A DNA stretch of 64,000 bases from Roseiarcus sp963836695 (GTDB taxonomy: Bacteria > Pseudomonadota > Alphaproteobacteria > Rhizobiales > Beijerinckiaceae): contig CAWIKX010000007.1 in NCBI GenBank assembly GCA_963836695.1, positions 124,001-188,000 of the forward strand, given 5' to 3'. The notes under the pieces are model-generated. The model was not told the origin of the DNA. It saw only the letters and a program-made list of their open reading frames with translations, and made no database searches. Both the position numbers and the translations under genes were made by a program. Positions 55,291-64,000 of the stretch are shown piece by piece (positions within the stretch are counted from its first letter, which is position 1; every line of letters starts with the position of its first letter).

Positions 55291-55378
55291 TCACTCAAAA
55301 AGGCCGGGAACGTAAGTAACCCAACCTACTGGAGGCAAAAGCGAGCGTCCAGAAAGGCGCGCTCGCCAATTGTTGAAA

Positions 55379-56604
55379 CTAGTTTGTACCTACGATCTTC
55401 ACCTGCGCCCGCGGCTGGCCGCCAGTAAAGAACTGATCGAAATATTCGTCGGGCACGAGGTGCAGATCCTTGCCATTGGCGAAACAGGTGCTCTGCACGG
55501 TCATTGACGGCTCGTAGTAGTCGTTGAAGTTGTCGGCCGTGATGATCGGGAGCGGCATAAAGATCGTGCTGACCTTCGGTTTCTGGCCGGCCATCATGTG
55601 CAAGGCTGGAATGAAGGCGGCGTAGGCCATCGGGCCGCCATCCTGGACGAACGTGTATGCTGCCAGATTCTTCTCCTTCCAGTATGCCAGCAAGCTGCAG
55701 AGGTTCGTTACCTCGGTGATGATCGGGATAGGCCGACCAGATTGCTCGAACGCCTGGCCTACGCCCACGCCCATATTGCCCGTCGAGAACACGGCTGCGA
55801 CCGGTTCGGGGTGAGTGGCCAGGAACTTCAGCACCTCCGACTTCGCCACGGAGCCGGTCCACATGCCATAGAGGCTTCCGACCACCTTCATACCGGGATC
55901 GGAAGCAACCGCCTGTCGAAGACCAGTTTCCTGCGCGACCGTATTCGCCGTACCGGGCTGACCGTTCATAACGATCACGTTGCCTTTGCCGTTGAGCTTC
56001 TTGGCGATCCAATCGCCGCCGAATTGGCCGCGGTAATATGGATTGGTCGCCACGTTGAGCCCTTCAGGGCACGTGACTGGCGAGTTGATGGCCACGAACA
56101 GGACGCCCTTCTCGTACGCCTCCTTGATTCCGGAGCAGAGGCCGGTCGCGGAGCCCGGATAGCTCATGATGATGTCGCACCCCTGTGCGATCTGCGCCTT
56201 GAGCTGCGACAGCTCGAGATTGATGTCGCCGTTCGAATTCGTGACGATCAGGTCAGGCTTCGCAAGCCCTTGATCCGCGAGCTGCTTCGTGAGCGCCTTA
56301 AGCTCCGCGACGAGATTGGCGCGCCAAGAATTGCCGAGGTAGGAGTTGTTGTGGCAAATCTGCCAGGGCGGTGGATGAGGCTTCCAGTCGGCAAACGGGT
56401 TTGGAACAACGTTCGCCGCATACAGTAGCCGCCGTAATACTGCTGAGCATCCGTCGGGACGGCGGCGAGCGTCTTTGCTTGCTCTTCCTTCGAAGGGTCC
56501 GCCGCTTGGCTCGCGGTTACACCAACGAACCCGATAAAAGCTGAAACAGCTCCGAGCGCGCAAACACGAAAAGCGCACGCCGCCCCACGTTTCCAGACGT
56601 TCAT
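55379..56604 (-). pseudogene. periplasmic binding protein of the ABC importer, one frameshift
   Basis: The start at 56604 is preceded by GGAGGAGAG. The signal peptide (AFRVCALGAVSAFIGFVGVT) ends at SQAA. The beginning of the mature protein (DAQQYYGGYC) is followed near 56425 by a shift, probably one missing base, after which the frame continues YAANVVPNPFADWKPHPPPW. The peripla_BP_4 domain follows: SYLGNSWRANLVAELKALTK, LIVTNSNGDINLELSQLKAQ, GCDIIMSYPGSATGL, and NVIVMNGQPGTANTVAQETG. Its relatives bind sugars or other small carbon sources; the ligand here is unknown. Confidence 0.8.
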
Positions 56605-56859
56605 TTTCTCTCCTCCCATGTCTTCCCTGGAACTTGGATTGCTTCTTGGAAGCTCCGCCGGATCGACGAAACTCCACGCGTCAACGCCTCTCGAAGCGAG
56701 GTCGCGGTTCCAAGCTTCTTCAAGAAAAAACTATAGAGTGCGCTCCTCCCCTGCAATTAGTCGTTGGGAATGGCCCCATCGTGGCCGGCGATGCACCGCC
56801 GAGAGAAGGTCGCCCCATGCGACATAAGCCATCGCCCTTCCGGCTTGATCGCGCGACCT

Positions 56860-57591
56860 TCAGCGCGCGCCACTCGCTCGGTAGTTGGCGCAGAACTCGT
56901 CCCAGCCGGTTTTGATATGAGCCTGCATCGTCTGGACCGCTCGCTCCGGATCCTGTCGTTCGAGCGCATCCAGCACCGCTGCATGTTCCTCGAAGACGCG
57001 CATCTGTCTGCCCGGCATCTTCGTTAGCATCTCTAACGGATATTTGGCCCATAACATGCGGACGAAGTCGATGGTTTGAGGTTGCCCCGCGAGCTCATAG
57101 AACCTGAAGTGAAAACGAAAATTTTTTTCCTGCAAGGAAGGGCGCGTGCGTGTTTTGACGGCAGTCAGAAAGTCGTGGTTGAGCGCCTTCAGAACGTTCA
57201 GATCGGCCGGAGTCATCCGCCGCGCTGCCTCTCGCGTCAGCCGGCTTTCGAGCGCTTGGCGCAACTCGTAAAGCTCCTCGGCCCCTTCAACCACAAATGG
57301 CGAAACGACGGCGCCCCGATGAGCCTTGACGGCGACGTAGCCTTGAGCCTCTAAAAGCCGCAAGGCTTCCCGTACCGGTGTGATTGAAACGCCAAGCAGT
57401 CGAGCGATTTCCGCCTGTTTTAGCTTCTGGCCTCGAGCGATGACCCCAACGATGATCTTCTCGCGGAGAACTTCGGCGATCTGGCGCTCAACGGTCGCTT
57501 TCGACTTCAGTTCCCAAGCCCCGCTATCCTCGCCGATAGGCGCCGCCCGACCCGCGCGCGGCAATCTTTCAAGGGACTGAAGGTCGATCAT
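56860..57591 (-). CDS. GntR-family regulator (FadR/FCD type)
   Basis: 243 residues. The winged HTH (VERQIAEVLREKIIVGVIAR, then IARLLGVSITPVREALRLLE and YVAVKAHRGAVVSPF) is followed by an FCD helical domain with conserved Asp/His metal ligands (ALNHDFLTAV, FHFRFYELAG, EEHAAVLDAL). It is upstream of and in the same orientation as the ABC importer, so it is probably its regulator. The effector is probably an organic acid or sugar acid, as usual for the family. Confidence 0.85.
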   Translation of the reverse strand: MIDLQSLERLPRAGRAAPIGEDSGAWELKSKATVERQIAEVLREKIIVGVIARGQKLKQAEIARLLGVSITPVREALRLLEAQGYVAVKAHRGAVVSPFVVEGAEELYELRQALESRLTREAARRMTPADLNVLKALNHDFLTAVKTRTRPSLQEKNFRFHFRFYELAGQPQTIDFVRMLWAKYPLEMLTKMPGRQMRVFEEHAAVLDALERQDPERAVQTMQAHIKTGWDEFCANYRASGAR

Positions 57592-57890
57592 TTCTGCAAG
57601 TCCAGGTGGTCGGCGAAGCTCTCACATCATAGTTGAACGTGCGGCGAATTCTATCGGCGTCGTAAGACTGGCGCGTCAGCCGCCAGAGGCAAGAACAAAG
57701 ACCGGCGGCGACAGTCCCCGTGGCGCATTTGACGCGTCACGATCAGCAACGACTGCGGAGCCGTCGTTCCTCGTCCAGGCCTAAGCCGGCAGAGATTTCT
57801 TATAGTTCGGGGCAGACTCCGACAGGTCTGAGCGCGAACTTTGACAGATACCACACCTCGCTGGCCTCAGCCGGCCGGACGCAGAACGGA
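57592..57890. other. intergenic region between the two regulators
   Basis: This region separates the GntR and IclR genes, which have the same orientation. I see no gene, terminator or clear operator here. Confidence 0.35.
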
Positions 57891-58766
57891 TTAGGCATCA
57901 ACGAGAGCGCGTTGGTCAATCGAAGCGCGCATGCCGTCGCCTTCGATTTGTTTGGCCACGCTAACGAGCAACTTGAGAAGCCGATCGCGTTCCGCCGGAA
58001 GCCGGGCAGAGTCGAGGCCAAGCCCAATCGCAAGCGGTCCCCCGACGAGGGGCCGGAGTTGAACCGCAAGCACTCGCTCGCACTCGCTTTCAGAGTCGGC
58101 GCACTCGACGAAGCCTGCCCCCCGATGCGCGCGCAGCTCCTCCATGAATGTCTCGACCTTTACGATCCTCGCGTCATCAGCCTCGGCATTGGCGCGCCGC
58201 ACTATGCCACAAACGTCGCGATCATTCTCCGCCATCAAAAGGGCCCGGCCCAGCGCGTCCTCACAAATCGGCATCGCGAGCCCCGGCCCCAAGCCCCGCC
58301 TTTCGGAATTGTTTCTTGGCCAAGATGCATGGACGTAACGAACGTAGACGTTGTTTCTCACCCCGAGTCTCACGGTCGCCTGCGCGGCATGGCTGAGCGC
58401 GTCAAGCACCGAAAGCAGACTGCCATCAGGGAACAGCGCGTCGTGAATCCAATTTCCGAGGAAGCCGGCGCTGCTCAGCGAATGCAGCAGCACCGACGAA
58501 CTTGATTGTGGAATTGACAACGCGCTGGATATCTCCGTCACGCTGAGTGGTTGTCGGTGGATCGCAAAGAGCTCAATGATCTCTAGCGCGCGCGTTGCAG
58601 ATTTCACATTGTAATCGTAGGCCGCTTTCGCGCGGCGGCGCGATCGAAGCGCGACGGTCTCGGCGAAGGGATGCGGCTTGCGGACGAGGTCGGTCTCTCT
58701 CGAAATGTTCAACATGGAAACAAGGAGCGAGGCGCTCTTCTCCTCTGTTTGACCAACGCCGCTCAA
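57891..58766 (-). CDS. IclR-family regulator with a shortened HTH domain
   Basis: 291 residues. The HTH part reads SATRALEIIELFAIHRQPLS and VTEISSALSIPQSSSSVLLH, then SLSSAGFL, but it goes directly to GNWIHDALFPDGSLLSVLDA. In relatives about 20 residues with the wing (the 'YD..TRTY.PT.RV.LL' stretch) lie in between, so the wing is missing in frame. The C-terminal effector domain (RLGVRNNVYVRYVHAS, then LAMPICEDALGRALLMAEND, VLAVQLRPLVGGPLAIGLGL) is complete. DNA binding is probably weakened or changed. The start is uncertain. It probably controls the adjacent DUF35/thiolase genes. Confidence 0.7.
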   Translation of the reverse strand: MSGVGQTEEKSASLLVSMLNISRETDLVRKPHPFAETVALRSRRRAKAAYDYNVKSATRALEIIELFAIHRQPLSVTEISSALSIPQSSSSVLLHSLSSAGFLGNWIHDALFPDGSLLSVLDALSHAAQATVRLGVRNNVYVRYVHASWPRNNSERRGLGPGLAMPICEDALGRALLMAENDRDVCGIVRRANAEADDARIVKVETFMEELRAHRGAGFVECADSESECERVLAVQLRPLVGGPLAIGLGLDSARLPAERDRLLKLLVSVAKQIEGDGMRASIDQRALVDA

Positions 58767-58769
58767 ACG

Positions 58770-59201
58770 CTACTCAAGGGCGAACTTTGGAATGGCTATC
58801 TCTTCGGTCACGCGCTCAAATGTCACGCGCAGGCGGGCGCCGACTTTGGTTTTCGCGTCGTCACCGACGAGATTGCTGATGATGATCGGACCCTCGTCGA
58901 GCTTGACGAGGCAGGTGCGATAGGGGAGCTCGTCCTTGAATCCATCCCAGTAGGCTCGATGGAAATCCGCCCAGGACTCCAGCGCCCCGCGGCCGGAGGC
59001 GGGCTTCCAGGATTGATCATCACTCAAGCACTTTGGACAAACCGGTGAGGGCGGCAGATGAGCATCGCGGCATCGGGCGCACACCTGGAGCGTAAAGATC
59101 GACTTGAGGGCGTAGTCCCAAAACGGCTTATTGAGGGGCGTAATTCGAGGCAGCGGTTTCTGGTAGCCCTCTTGTCTTTGCGACACGTCGTTCCCGTCCA
59201 T
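58770..59201 (-). CDS. DUF35 OB-fold acyl-CoA-associated protein
   Basis: 143 residues from the ATG at 59201. The N-terminal zinc ribbon is Cys-x2-Cys…Cys-x2-Cys (CARCRDAHLPPSPVCPKC), followed by the OB-fold (GRGALESWADFHRAYWDGFK, then YRTCLVKLDEGPIIISNLVG). DUF35 proteins form complexes with thiolase-like enzymes (sterol-carrier-protein thiolase or KAS-type) and are encoded next to them, as here. The gene sits between the IclR and thiolase genes. Confidence 0.85.
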   Translation of the reverse strand: MDGNDVSQRQEGYQKPLPRITPLNKPFWDYALKSIFTLQVCARCRDAHLPPSPVCPKCLSDDQSWKPASGRGALESWADFHRAYWDGFKDELPYRTCLVKLDEGPIIISNLVGDDAKTKVGARLRVTFERVTEEIAIPKFALE

Positions 59202-59208
59202 GATCGCC

Positions 59209-60339
59209 TCAGCCGCGCGTGTAGACGATGACGCGCGTGCAAGGCGTCGCTTGCGCGTAAGTGACAATTTCGCAATCGGGAACCTGACGCTCGCGGCATT
59301 CGCCCCGCAATTGCCGCACCGCCTCAACGTTGAGCGCCCAACCTTGCATATAGGAGTTGGAGAGGTGGCCTCCGTCCGTGTTCGTCGGGAGCCGCCCTCC
59401 AAGCTTGAGCGCGCCCCCTTCGACGAAGGGTCCGGCTTCGCCCGGCGCACAGAATCCGAGGCCGCCCAGGCTAAAGAGAACCGTCGGGCTGAAATTGTCG
59501 TAGCACATCAAGGCGTCGACATCGTCGCGGGCCACATCAGCCATTTCGAATGCCTCGCTCGCGGACGCCGAAACGTGTTCGCGCCAGAAATCAAACTCGA
59601 AATTTTCTATCGAGGCTGTCCGATAGGCTTCACGTCCGCCAAAGCCGCTGACGAGTACCGGCGGTTTCGCCAGATCGGAGGCCCGCTCCTTCGTCGTCAG
59701 GATAAGACAAACCGCGCCGTCGTTGATGAGGCAGTAATCGAGGAGACGCAGCGGCGCCACGATGAGCCGCGAAGCCTCGTGATCATCGATGGTAATTGGA
59801 GCCTTCATGACCGCCCCGGGATTGAGCCTCGCGTGCTCACGGAATGCGACGGACACCTCGGCGAGCTGTCTTGTGGTTGTCCCGTAGAGCTCCATGTGCC
59901 GCCGGAACATCAGCGCATGGGCGGCGCCGGGAGACGTGAATCCCCAAGGATCCCAAAATCCGGGCGACTCTTCGCCCCCGTAGAAGACGCGGCGCGATCG
60001 GCCGACATTGGCGTAAAGCAGTGCGACGTAGTTCGCTTGCCCGGTGGCGAGAGCGATCGTCGCTTCGATGAGGCCGATCCCGGACATTCGGCCGTGGCCG
60101 GGCAGCGTTATCGTCCAGCGAGGATCGAGGCCTAGCGTTTCCCCTACCCTGCTGTAACTCGGAATCCGGCAGGTGAGCAGCCCATCGATCTTGCCTTTGT
60201 CGAGCGAGCAGTCTGCGAGCGCGTTGCGAAACGCTTCCGCAGCGAGCCCATATTCATCCGTCTCGGGAAAGCTCCCATAGGCGGTCGTTCCGACTCCAAC
60301 GACAGCCACGCGATTGTGCAGATTGCTGAATTCCGCCAT
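59209..60339 (-). CDS. thiolase-like (SCP-x/lipid-transfer type) protein
   Basis: 376 residues from the ATG at 60339. The thiolase fold is indicated by RVAVVGVGTTAYGSFPETDE, LPGHGRMSGIGLIEATIALA, FRRHMELYGTTTRQLAEVSV, and NTDGGHLSNSYMQGWALNVE near the C-terminus with the His of the GGH loop. As in many SCP-x homologues, the N-terminal nucleophile Cys of classic thiolases is not evident at the usual place, so it may use other chemistry, e.g. retro-aldol or a non-decarboxylating reaction in side-chain breakdown. The partner DUF35 gene lies 8 bases downstream. Confidence 0.8.
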   Translation of the reverse strand: MAEFSNLHNRVAVVGVGTTAYGSFPETDEYGLAAEAFRNALADCSLDKGKIDGLLTCRIPSYSRVGETLGLDPRWTITLPGHGRMSGIGLIEATIALATGQANYVALLYANVGRSRRVFYGGEESPGFWDPWGFTSPGAAHALMFRRHMELYGTTTRQLAEVSVAFREHARLNPGAVMKAPITIDDHEASRLIVAPLRLLDYCLINDGAVCLILTTKERASDLAKPPVLVSGFGGREAYRTASIENFEFDFWREHVSASASEAFEMADVARDDVDALMCYDNFSPTVLFSLGGLGFCAPGEAGPFVEGGALKLGGRLPTNTDGGHLSNSYMQGWALNVEAVRQLRGECRERQVPDCEIVTYAQATPCTRVIVYTRG

Positions 60340-60407
60340 CGCTCCTCCCGGCACAGGATGATGCATTTTATGTCAAATAGGTCAAGAGACCTAGGCGGCC
60401 CAGTTTC

Positions 60408-61175
60408 TCATAAGCCGCGCACGCCGACATAGATCGAATAGAGGGAGGCGGCCGCGGTGATGAACAACCGGTTGCGCTTCGGGCCGCCAAAGGCGAGATT
60501 GGTGACGGTCTCGGGCACGAGGATCTTGCCGATCACTTCGCCGTCCGGCGTGATACAGTGGACGCCGTCAGCCGCGCTCGTCCAGATGTATGTCGCCGAT
60601 TCGAGCGTGACGCACGATCAGCAGGGCGGTTTGCCAAGTTCGTCAGTCGCAATCGCAAGATCGCCGCTCTTTGGGTCAATCCGAAAGACGCATCTTCGCC
60701 CGATCTCGCTCGGCGCCTTGTTTCCCGTGTAATCACTGAGGATTCCGTAGTCTGGGTCCGTAAACCAGACGGCTTCGTCCGAGCTGGCGACGATGTCATT
60801 GGGCGAGTTAAGCCGCTTGCCCTGGTAATGTTCGCCGAGAACGGTGATGGTTCCGTTATATTCCGTGCGCGTGACCCGGCGGTTTCCGCTCTCGCAGGTC
60901 AGAAGCCGCCCTTGCCGGTCGCGGGTGTTGCCGTTGGCGTTGCCGGAAGGTTGCCGGAACACGGTGAGCGCCTGGCCATCGACGTAGCGGTAAATCTTTT
61001 CGCCCGGCACGTCGCTGAATAGAAGCACGCCGAGGTCCGCGAAATAGACCGGCCCTTCAGCCCACATAACGCCCGAGTGGAGGCGTTCGAGCGGCGCATT
61101 CGCCACAAGGTAAGGCCGGAACCGTTTGAAATTCTGGATGACGAATTCCTTCTGCACCAGCCTACCTCCCATCAC
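60408..61175 (-). pseudogene. SMP-30/gluconolactonase-like protein, broken
   Basis: The N-terminal half is a good SMP-30 beta-propeller: SGVMWAEGPVYFADLGVLLF, then RQPSGNANGNTRDRQGRLLT, ITVLGEHYQGKRLNSPNDIV and VWFTDPDYGI. It reaches DELGKPPC and then a TGA. The same frame goes on as SCVTLESATYIWTSAADGVH, then GKILVPETVTNLAFGGPKRN, the normal C-terminus, to 60408. About 40 residues between the two parts, usually containing a metal ligand, are missing. An internal deletion plus a stop codon mean the gene is inactive. Confidence 0.75.
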
Positions 61176-61324
61176 ATTCCGAATGTCCGCGAAGCCAATG
61201 AGACTTAAGGTTGAACAGCCTTGCGCCTTCGGTGGCTATGATCGCATATAATGCATTCTCTTACCCCTTCGAAGCGTCTCCTATCAAGCCCGCGCACTCG
61301 TCAGGACCGCAACGCAAGATCATC

Positions 61325-63952
61325 ATGACCGAGGAAAACGCCCAAGCAGCAAAGCCCAACCCAGGGGCGGATGGACTTGCTCCATCGGACGCGCCGGGAA
61401 TGCTTTCCGGCCTCACCGTGATCGAATACGCCGACGAGACGGCCGAATATTGCGGATTATTACTTGCCGGGCTTGGCGCTGAGGTCATCAAGATCGAGCC
61501 GCCAGGGGGAGCTTCCACGCGCTCTATCGCGCCATTCCAAGACGACACCGTCGACAAGGAGCGATCACTCTATTTTTGGGCCTACAACCGCGGCAAACGC
61601 TCCGTCGTTGTCGATCTCGAATCGAATGACGGGAAAGTAACGTTACTGCGACTGCTGGAGGGGGCCGAGATCCTCCTGGATTCGAGCAGCGGCGGACTCA
61701 ATAAGCCGCTTGGCCTTACGGCCCAATCGCTCGCCGAACGCTTTCCCTCTCTCATCGTTGCGCGGATGACGCCGTTTGGCGACGATGGTCCTTGGAGCCG
61801 CTTCAAGGGATCGGACCTCGTGCATCTCGCGCTCGGCGGCGTGATGATGAACTGCGGCTATGATCCAAACCCGGCGAACGAATACGACCTCCCGCCGATT
61901 GCGCCGCAGATCTGGCATGCCTACCACATAGCGAGCGAGCAGCTTCTGATCGGCGTCCTCGCCGCTCTCCTTGAACGACAGACATCCGGGCTTGGCCAGG
62001 ACGTTTCTTGTGCGATCCATGAAGCCGTCGCCAAGAACACCGAACTCGACCTCATGTTGTGGGTCATGCGACGAGCGCCGCTCTATCGGCTGACCTGCCG
62101 ACATGCGTCCGAGAATGTCACCCGCGTCCCGAGTATTAGCCAGACAAAAGATGGCCGCTGGTTCATGACCTGGGGCGTCGGCGCGCGAGACCGCGCCAAT
62201 CTCACGCCCTTCCTCGATCGATACGGAATGGCGGCGGATCTGAGCGTCGCCAAGGAGAGCGGCGATGTCGGCGCGCGCAATATTCCGGGCACCGCGGCTG
62301 CGGACGAGCAGTCGTCGCACACGCTCGAAGTGATCCAGCGCTTCATTCGCGCCTTTACTTACGACAAAATGCCCTGGAGCGAGGCGCAGGCCGCGGGCCT
62401 GCTTTGGGCGCCGGTCCGAAAGCCGCATGAGAGCGTCGCCGACGAGCATTGGCTCAGACGCGGGGCGATCAGCGAAATCTTTCATCCCGAGGCTGGCCGC
62501 TCGTTTCCCTATCCGACCAGCAAATGGCTGAGCTCCGAAACCCGATGGCAGCCTGGCCGGCGGGCGCCGCTCATCGGAGAAGATACGCAGGAGGTGCTGA
62601 AGCGAGTAGCGAAGGCCAGCAGAGCGAAACCTGTCGTCTCCAAGCCGCCCGCGGCTCCGCCAGCGCTGTCGCCGCGCAGCCGTCCGTTCGCGCTGCAGAA
62701 AGTGCGCATTCTCGACTTTTCCTGGTTCCTGGCCTCCGCGGGCGGCACGCGCTTCGCCGCGGCGCTGGGAGCCGAAAGCATCAAAGTCGAGTGGAAAGAG
62801 AATCCCGACACCCGCCTCGCAGCAATGGCCCCGGTGGGCGGCCGGGAAGCGCGCAAGTCGGCCACCGCTCCCCTTCCGGGGGTCACCGATTCCGATATGG
62901 GCGGCCAGTACAACAACAAGAATTCCGGCAAGCGTGGGATTTCGCTCAACATCCGGCACCCGAAGGGCCTCGAGCTCGCAAGACGCCTCGTCGCCATTTC
63001 CGACATTGTGGCGGAGGGCTTCTCGCCCGGGGTGCTTGACCGTCTGGGGTTGGGCTATGACGTCCAACGCAAGATACGTCCCGACATCATCTATGTGCAG
63101 CAGTCGGGCATGGGAGGCTATGGGTCCTACGGTCGCTTGCGGACTGTCGGCCCGATCGCCGCCTCGTTCTCCGGAACAAACTATATGTCGGGGCTCCCGG
63201 AGCCCGCGATGCCCGCTGGCTGGGGCTATTCGTTCCTCGATTGGATGGGCGCTTATGGCTTTGCGCAGGCATTGCTCAGCGCGCTCTACTACCGCTCGTT
63301 GACGGGCAAGGGCCAGCGCATCGACGCCTCGCAATGCGAAGCGGGCATTTTCCTCTGCGGTCAACCCATTCTCGAATGGGCGGTAAACGGACGCGAATGG
63401 GAGAGAACCGGCAATCGCTCGACGCATGGTCGCGCCGCCCCGCATGGCGCTTATCGTTGCAAAGGCGCCGACCGCTGGATCGCGATCTCCTGTTTCGGCG
63501 ACGAGCAATGGAATGCACTGACTCAGGTGGCGGGCGCCGAAGCGTGGCGCACGGATGCACGCTTCGCCAGCCTCAAGGCGAGGGTTTCCAACCAGGACGA
63601 TCTCGACGCCCTCGTTACGGAGTGGACCCAGAAACTCGACGCCTACGATTGCATGGAGCGGCTTCAGGCGGCGGGCGTTCCGGCCGGCGTTTGCCAGACA
63701 GCTGAGGATCGTTGTGAGCGGGACCCCCAGTTGCGGGCGCTCGAGTGGCTCACCGAAGTTGACGGGACAAAGATAGGCCGGTGGCCGGTGGCTGAAGCGC
63801 CTTTCAAACTCTCCCGCACGCCGGCGCATATCGGCGGCCTCATCAATCGCGGCGCGGCATGCTACGCGGAAGACAACGAATATGTGCTCGGCGAACTGCT
63901 CGGTCATTCGACTGCTGACATTCGCGGGCTCGAGGCGGAGGGCGTAGTTTGA
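61325..63952 (+). CDS. tandem family-III CoA-transferase (CaiB/BaiF type)
   Basis: About 875 residues from the ATG at 61325, two complete CaiB/BaiF domains in one chain. Domain 1 has TVIEYADETAEYCGLLLAGL, GLGAEVIKIEPPGG, and RGKRSVVVDLES. Domain 2, from about residue 450, has ILDFSWFLASAGGTRFAAAL, KRGISLNIRHPKGLELARRL and SGTNYMSGLPEPAMPAGWGY. Such fused proteins carry out CoA transfer between acids, probably producing the CoA thioester consumed by the thiolase/DUF35 pair. It is divergent from the broken SMP-30 gene. A longer upstream start is possible but not conserved. Confidence 0.85.
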   Translation: MTEENAQAAKPNPGADGLAPSDAPGMLSGLTVIEYADETAEYCGLLLAGLGAEVIKIEPPGGASTRSIAPFQDDTVDKERSLYFWAYNRGKRSVVVDLESNDGKVTLLRLLEGAEILLDSSSGGLNKPLGLTAQSLAERFPSLIVARMTPFGDDGPWSRFKGSDLVHLALGGVMMNCGYDPNPANEYDLPPIAPQIWHAYHIASEQLLIGVLAALLERQTSGLGQDVSCAIHEAVAKNTELDLMLWVMRRAPLYRLTCRHASENVTRVPSISQTKDGRWFMTWGVGARDRANLTPFLDRYGMAADLSVAKESGDVGARNIPGTAAADEQSSHTLEVIQRFIRAFTYDKMPWSEAQAAGLLWAPVRKPHESVADEHWLRRGAISEIFHPEAGRSFPYPTSKWLSSETRWQPGRRAPLIGEDTQEVLKRVAKASRAKPVVSKPPAAPPALSPRSRPFALQKVRILDFSWFLASAGGTRFAAALGAESIKVEWKENPDTRLAAMAPVGGREARKSATAPLPGVTDSDMGGQYNNKNSGKRGISLNIRHPKGLELARRLVAISDIVAEGFSPGVLDRLGLGYDVQRKIRPDIIYVQQSGMGGYGSYGRLRTVGPIAASFSGTNYMSGLPEPAMPAGWGYSFLDWMGAYGFAQALLSALYYRSLTGKGQRIDASQCEAGIFLCGQPILEWAVNGREWERTGNRSTHGRAAPHGAYRCKGADRWIAISCFGDEQWNALTQVAGAEAWRTDARFASLKARVSNQDDLDALVTEWTQKLDAYDCMERLQAAGVPAGVCQTAEDRCERDPQLRALEWLTEVDGTKIGRWPVAEAPFKLSRTPAHIGGLINRGAACYAEDNEYVLGELLGHSTADIRGLEAEGVV

Positions 63953-64000
63953 CTTATTGGCGTTATGGCGTCGGAGCGACACGCAATGGCTAACCCTGTT

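Noticed and set aside
61643..63982. 779-residue minus-strand frame at the right end
   Set aside because: It is the exact antisense of the double CoA-transferase, which has clear motifs; the antisense frame is His/Arg-rich and domain-free.
1..64000. CRISPR arrays, rRNA genes and complete tRNA genes
   Set aside because: No regularly spaced repeats or rRNA sequence were seen, and the only tRNA sequence is the truncated tRNA-Val at 5901-5950.

Overview
The window is high-GC DNA from an alphaproteobacterium, most likely of the order Hyphomicrobiales (Rhizobiales). The support is a set of lineage-typical genes: rcdA (DUF1465), sciP (DUF1153), DUF1192, a DUF2849-cysI-cysH-DUF934 sulfite-reduction operon, and a hemP/hmuTUV haem locus preceded by a perfect Irr-type iron control element. 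I cannot assign family or genus from sequence alone.

Layout. 1-5950 is the right end of an integrative element: a RepA-like AAA ATPase, two helix-turn-helix/excisionase-like genes and a tyrosine integrase next to a truncated 3' end of tRNA-Val(CAC). The rest of the element and the intact tRNA should lie left of the window. 6220-11262 is a graveyard of mobile-element genes: a DUF3489/DUF2924/serine-recombinase cassette with a nonsense codon and frameshifts, and truncated DUF1403 and GntR genes fused end to end. 11277-15360 holds a large SGNH hydrolase, a DoxX-like membrane protein and an alpha/beta hydrolase. 15361-20527 is a decayed imuB-dnaE2 mutasome cut by an IS3-family element. 20739-26615 carries a cation-efflux gene, a TetR/O-methyltransferase pair with an obvious operator, and the sulfur-assimilation operon. 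26859-42575 is mostly chromosomal housekeeping: MBOAT acyltransferase, aldo/keto reductase, TPR proteins, L36, CBS protein, thioesterase, BioY, metallo-hydrolase, thiamine-phosphate synthase-like protein, rcdA, mnmA, a lytic transglycosylase, sciP, an SDR and an adenylate cyclase-TPR protein.

42977-45358 is the least explained part: a tight four-gene cassette with two 2-oxoglutarate/Fe(II) oxygenase-like proteins, a small proline-linker protein and a thymidylate-kinase-like P-loop protein. Each oxygenase has a Tyr where its family normally has one of the two iron-binding His residues, and it is a different His in each. This is the best candidate for an undescribed system. mtgA and creA follow. 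A haem-uptake locus comes next, with an IS481-family insertion that cuts off a divergent secreted protein, possibly the outer-membrane receptor.

51743-63952 is a catabolic locus: a sugar-type ABC importer (binding protein, two permeases, double ATPase), GntR and IclR regulators, a DUF35/thiolase pair, a damaged SMP-30 gene and a fused double family-III CoA-transferase.

Many conserved genes (cysI, the aldo/keto reductase, the CDF transporter, the cyclase, hmuT, hmuU, hmuV, the binding protein, the IS481 transposase) are interrupted by single-base frameshifts, mostly one extra base. I annotate these as frameshifted and say where. Whether they are real mutations or residual sequencing indels cannot be settled from one sequence.
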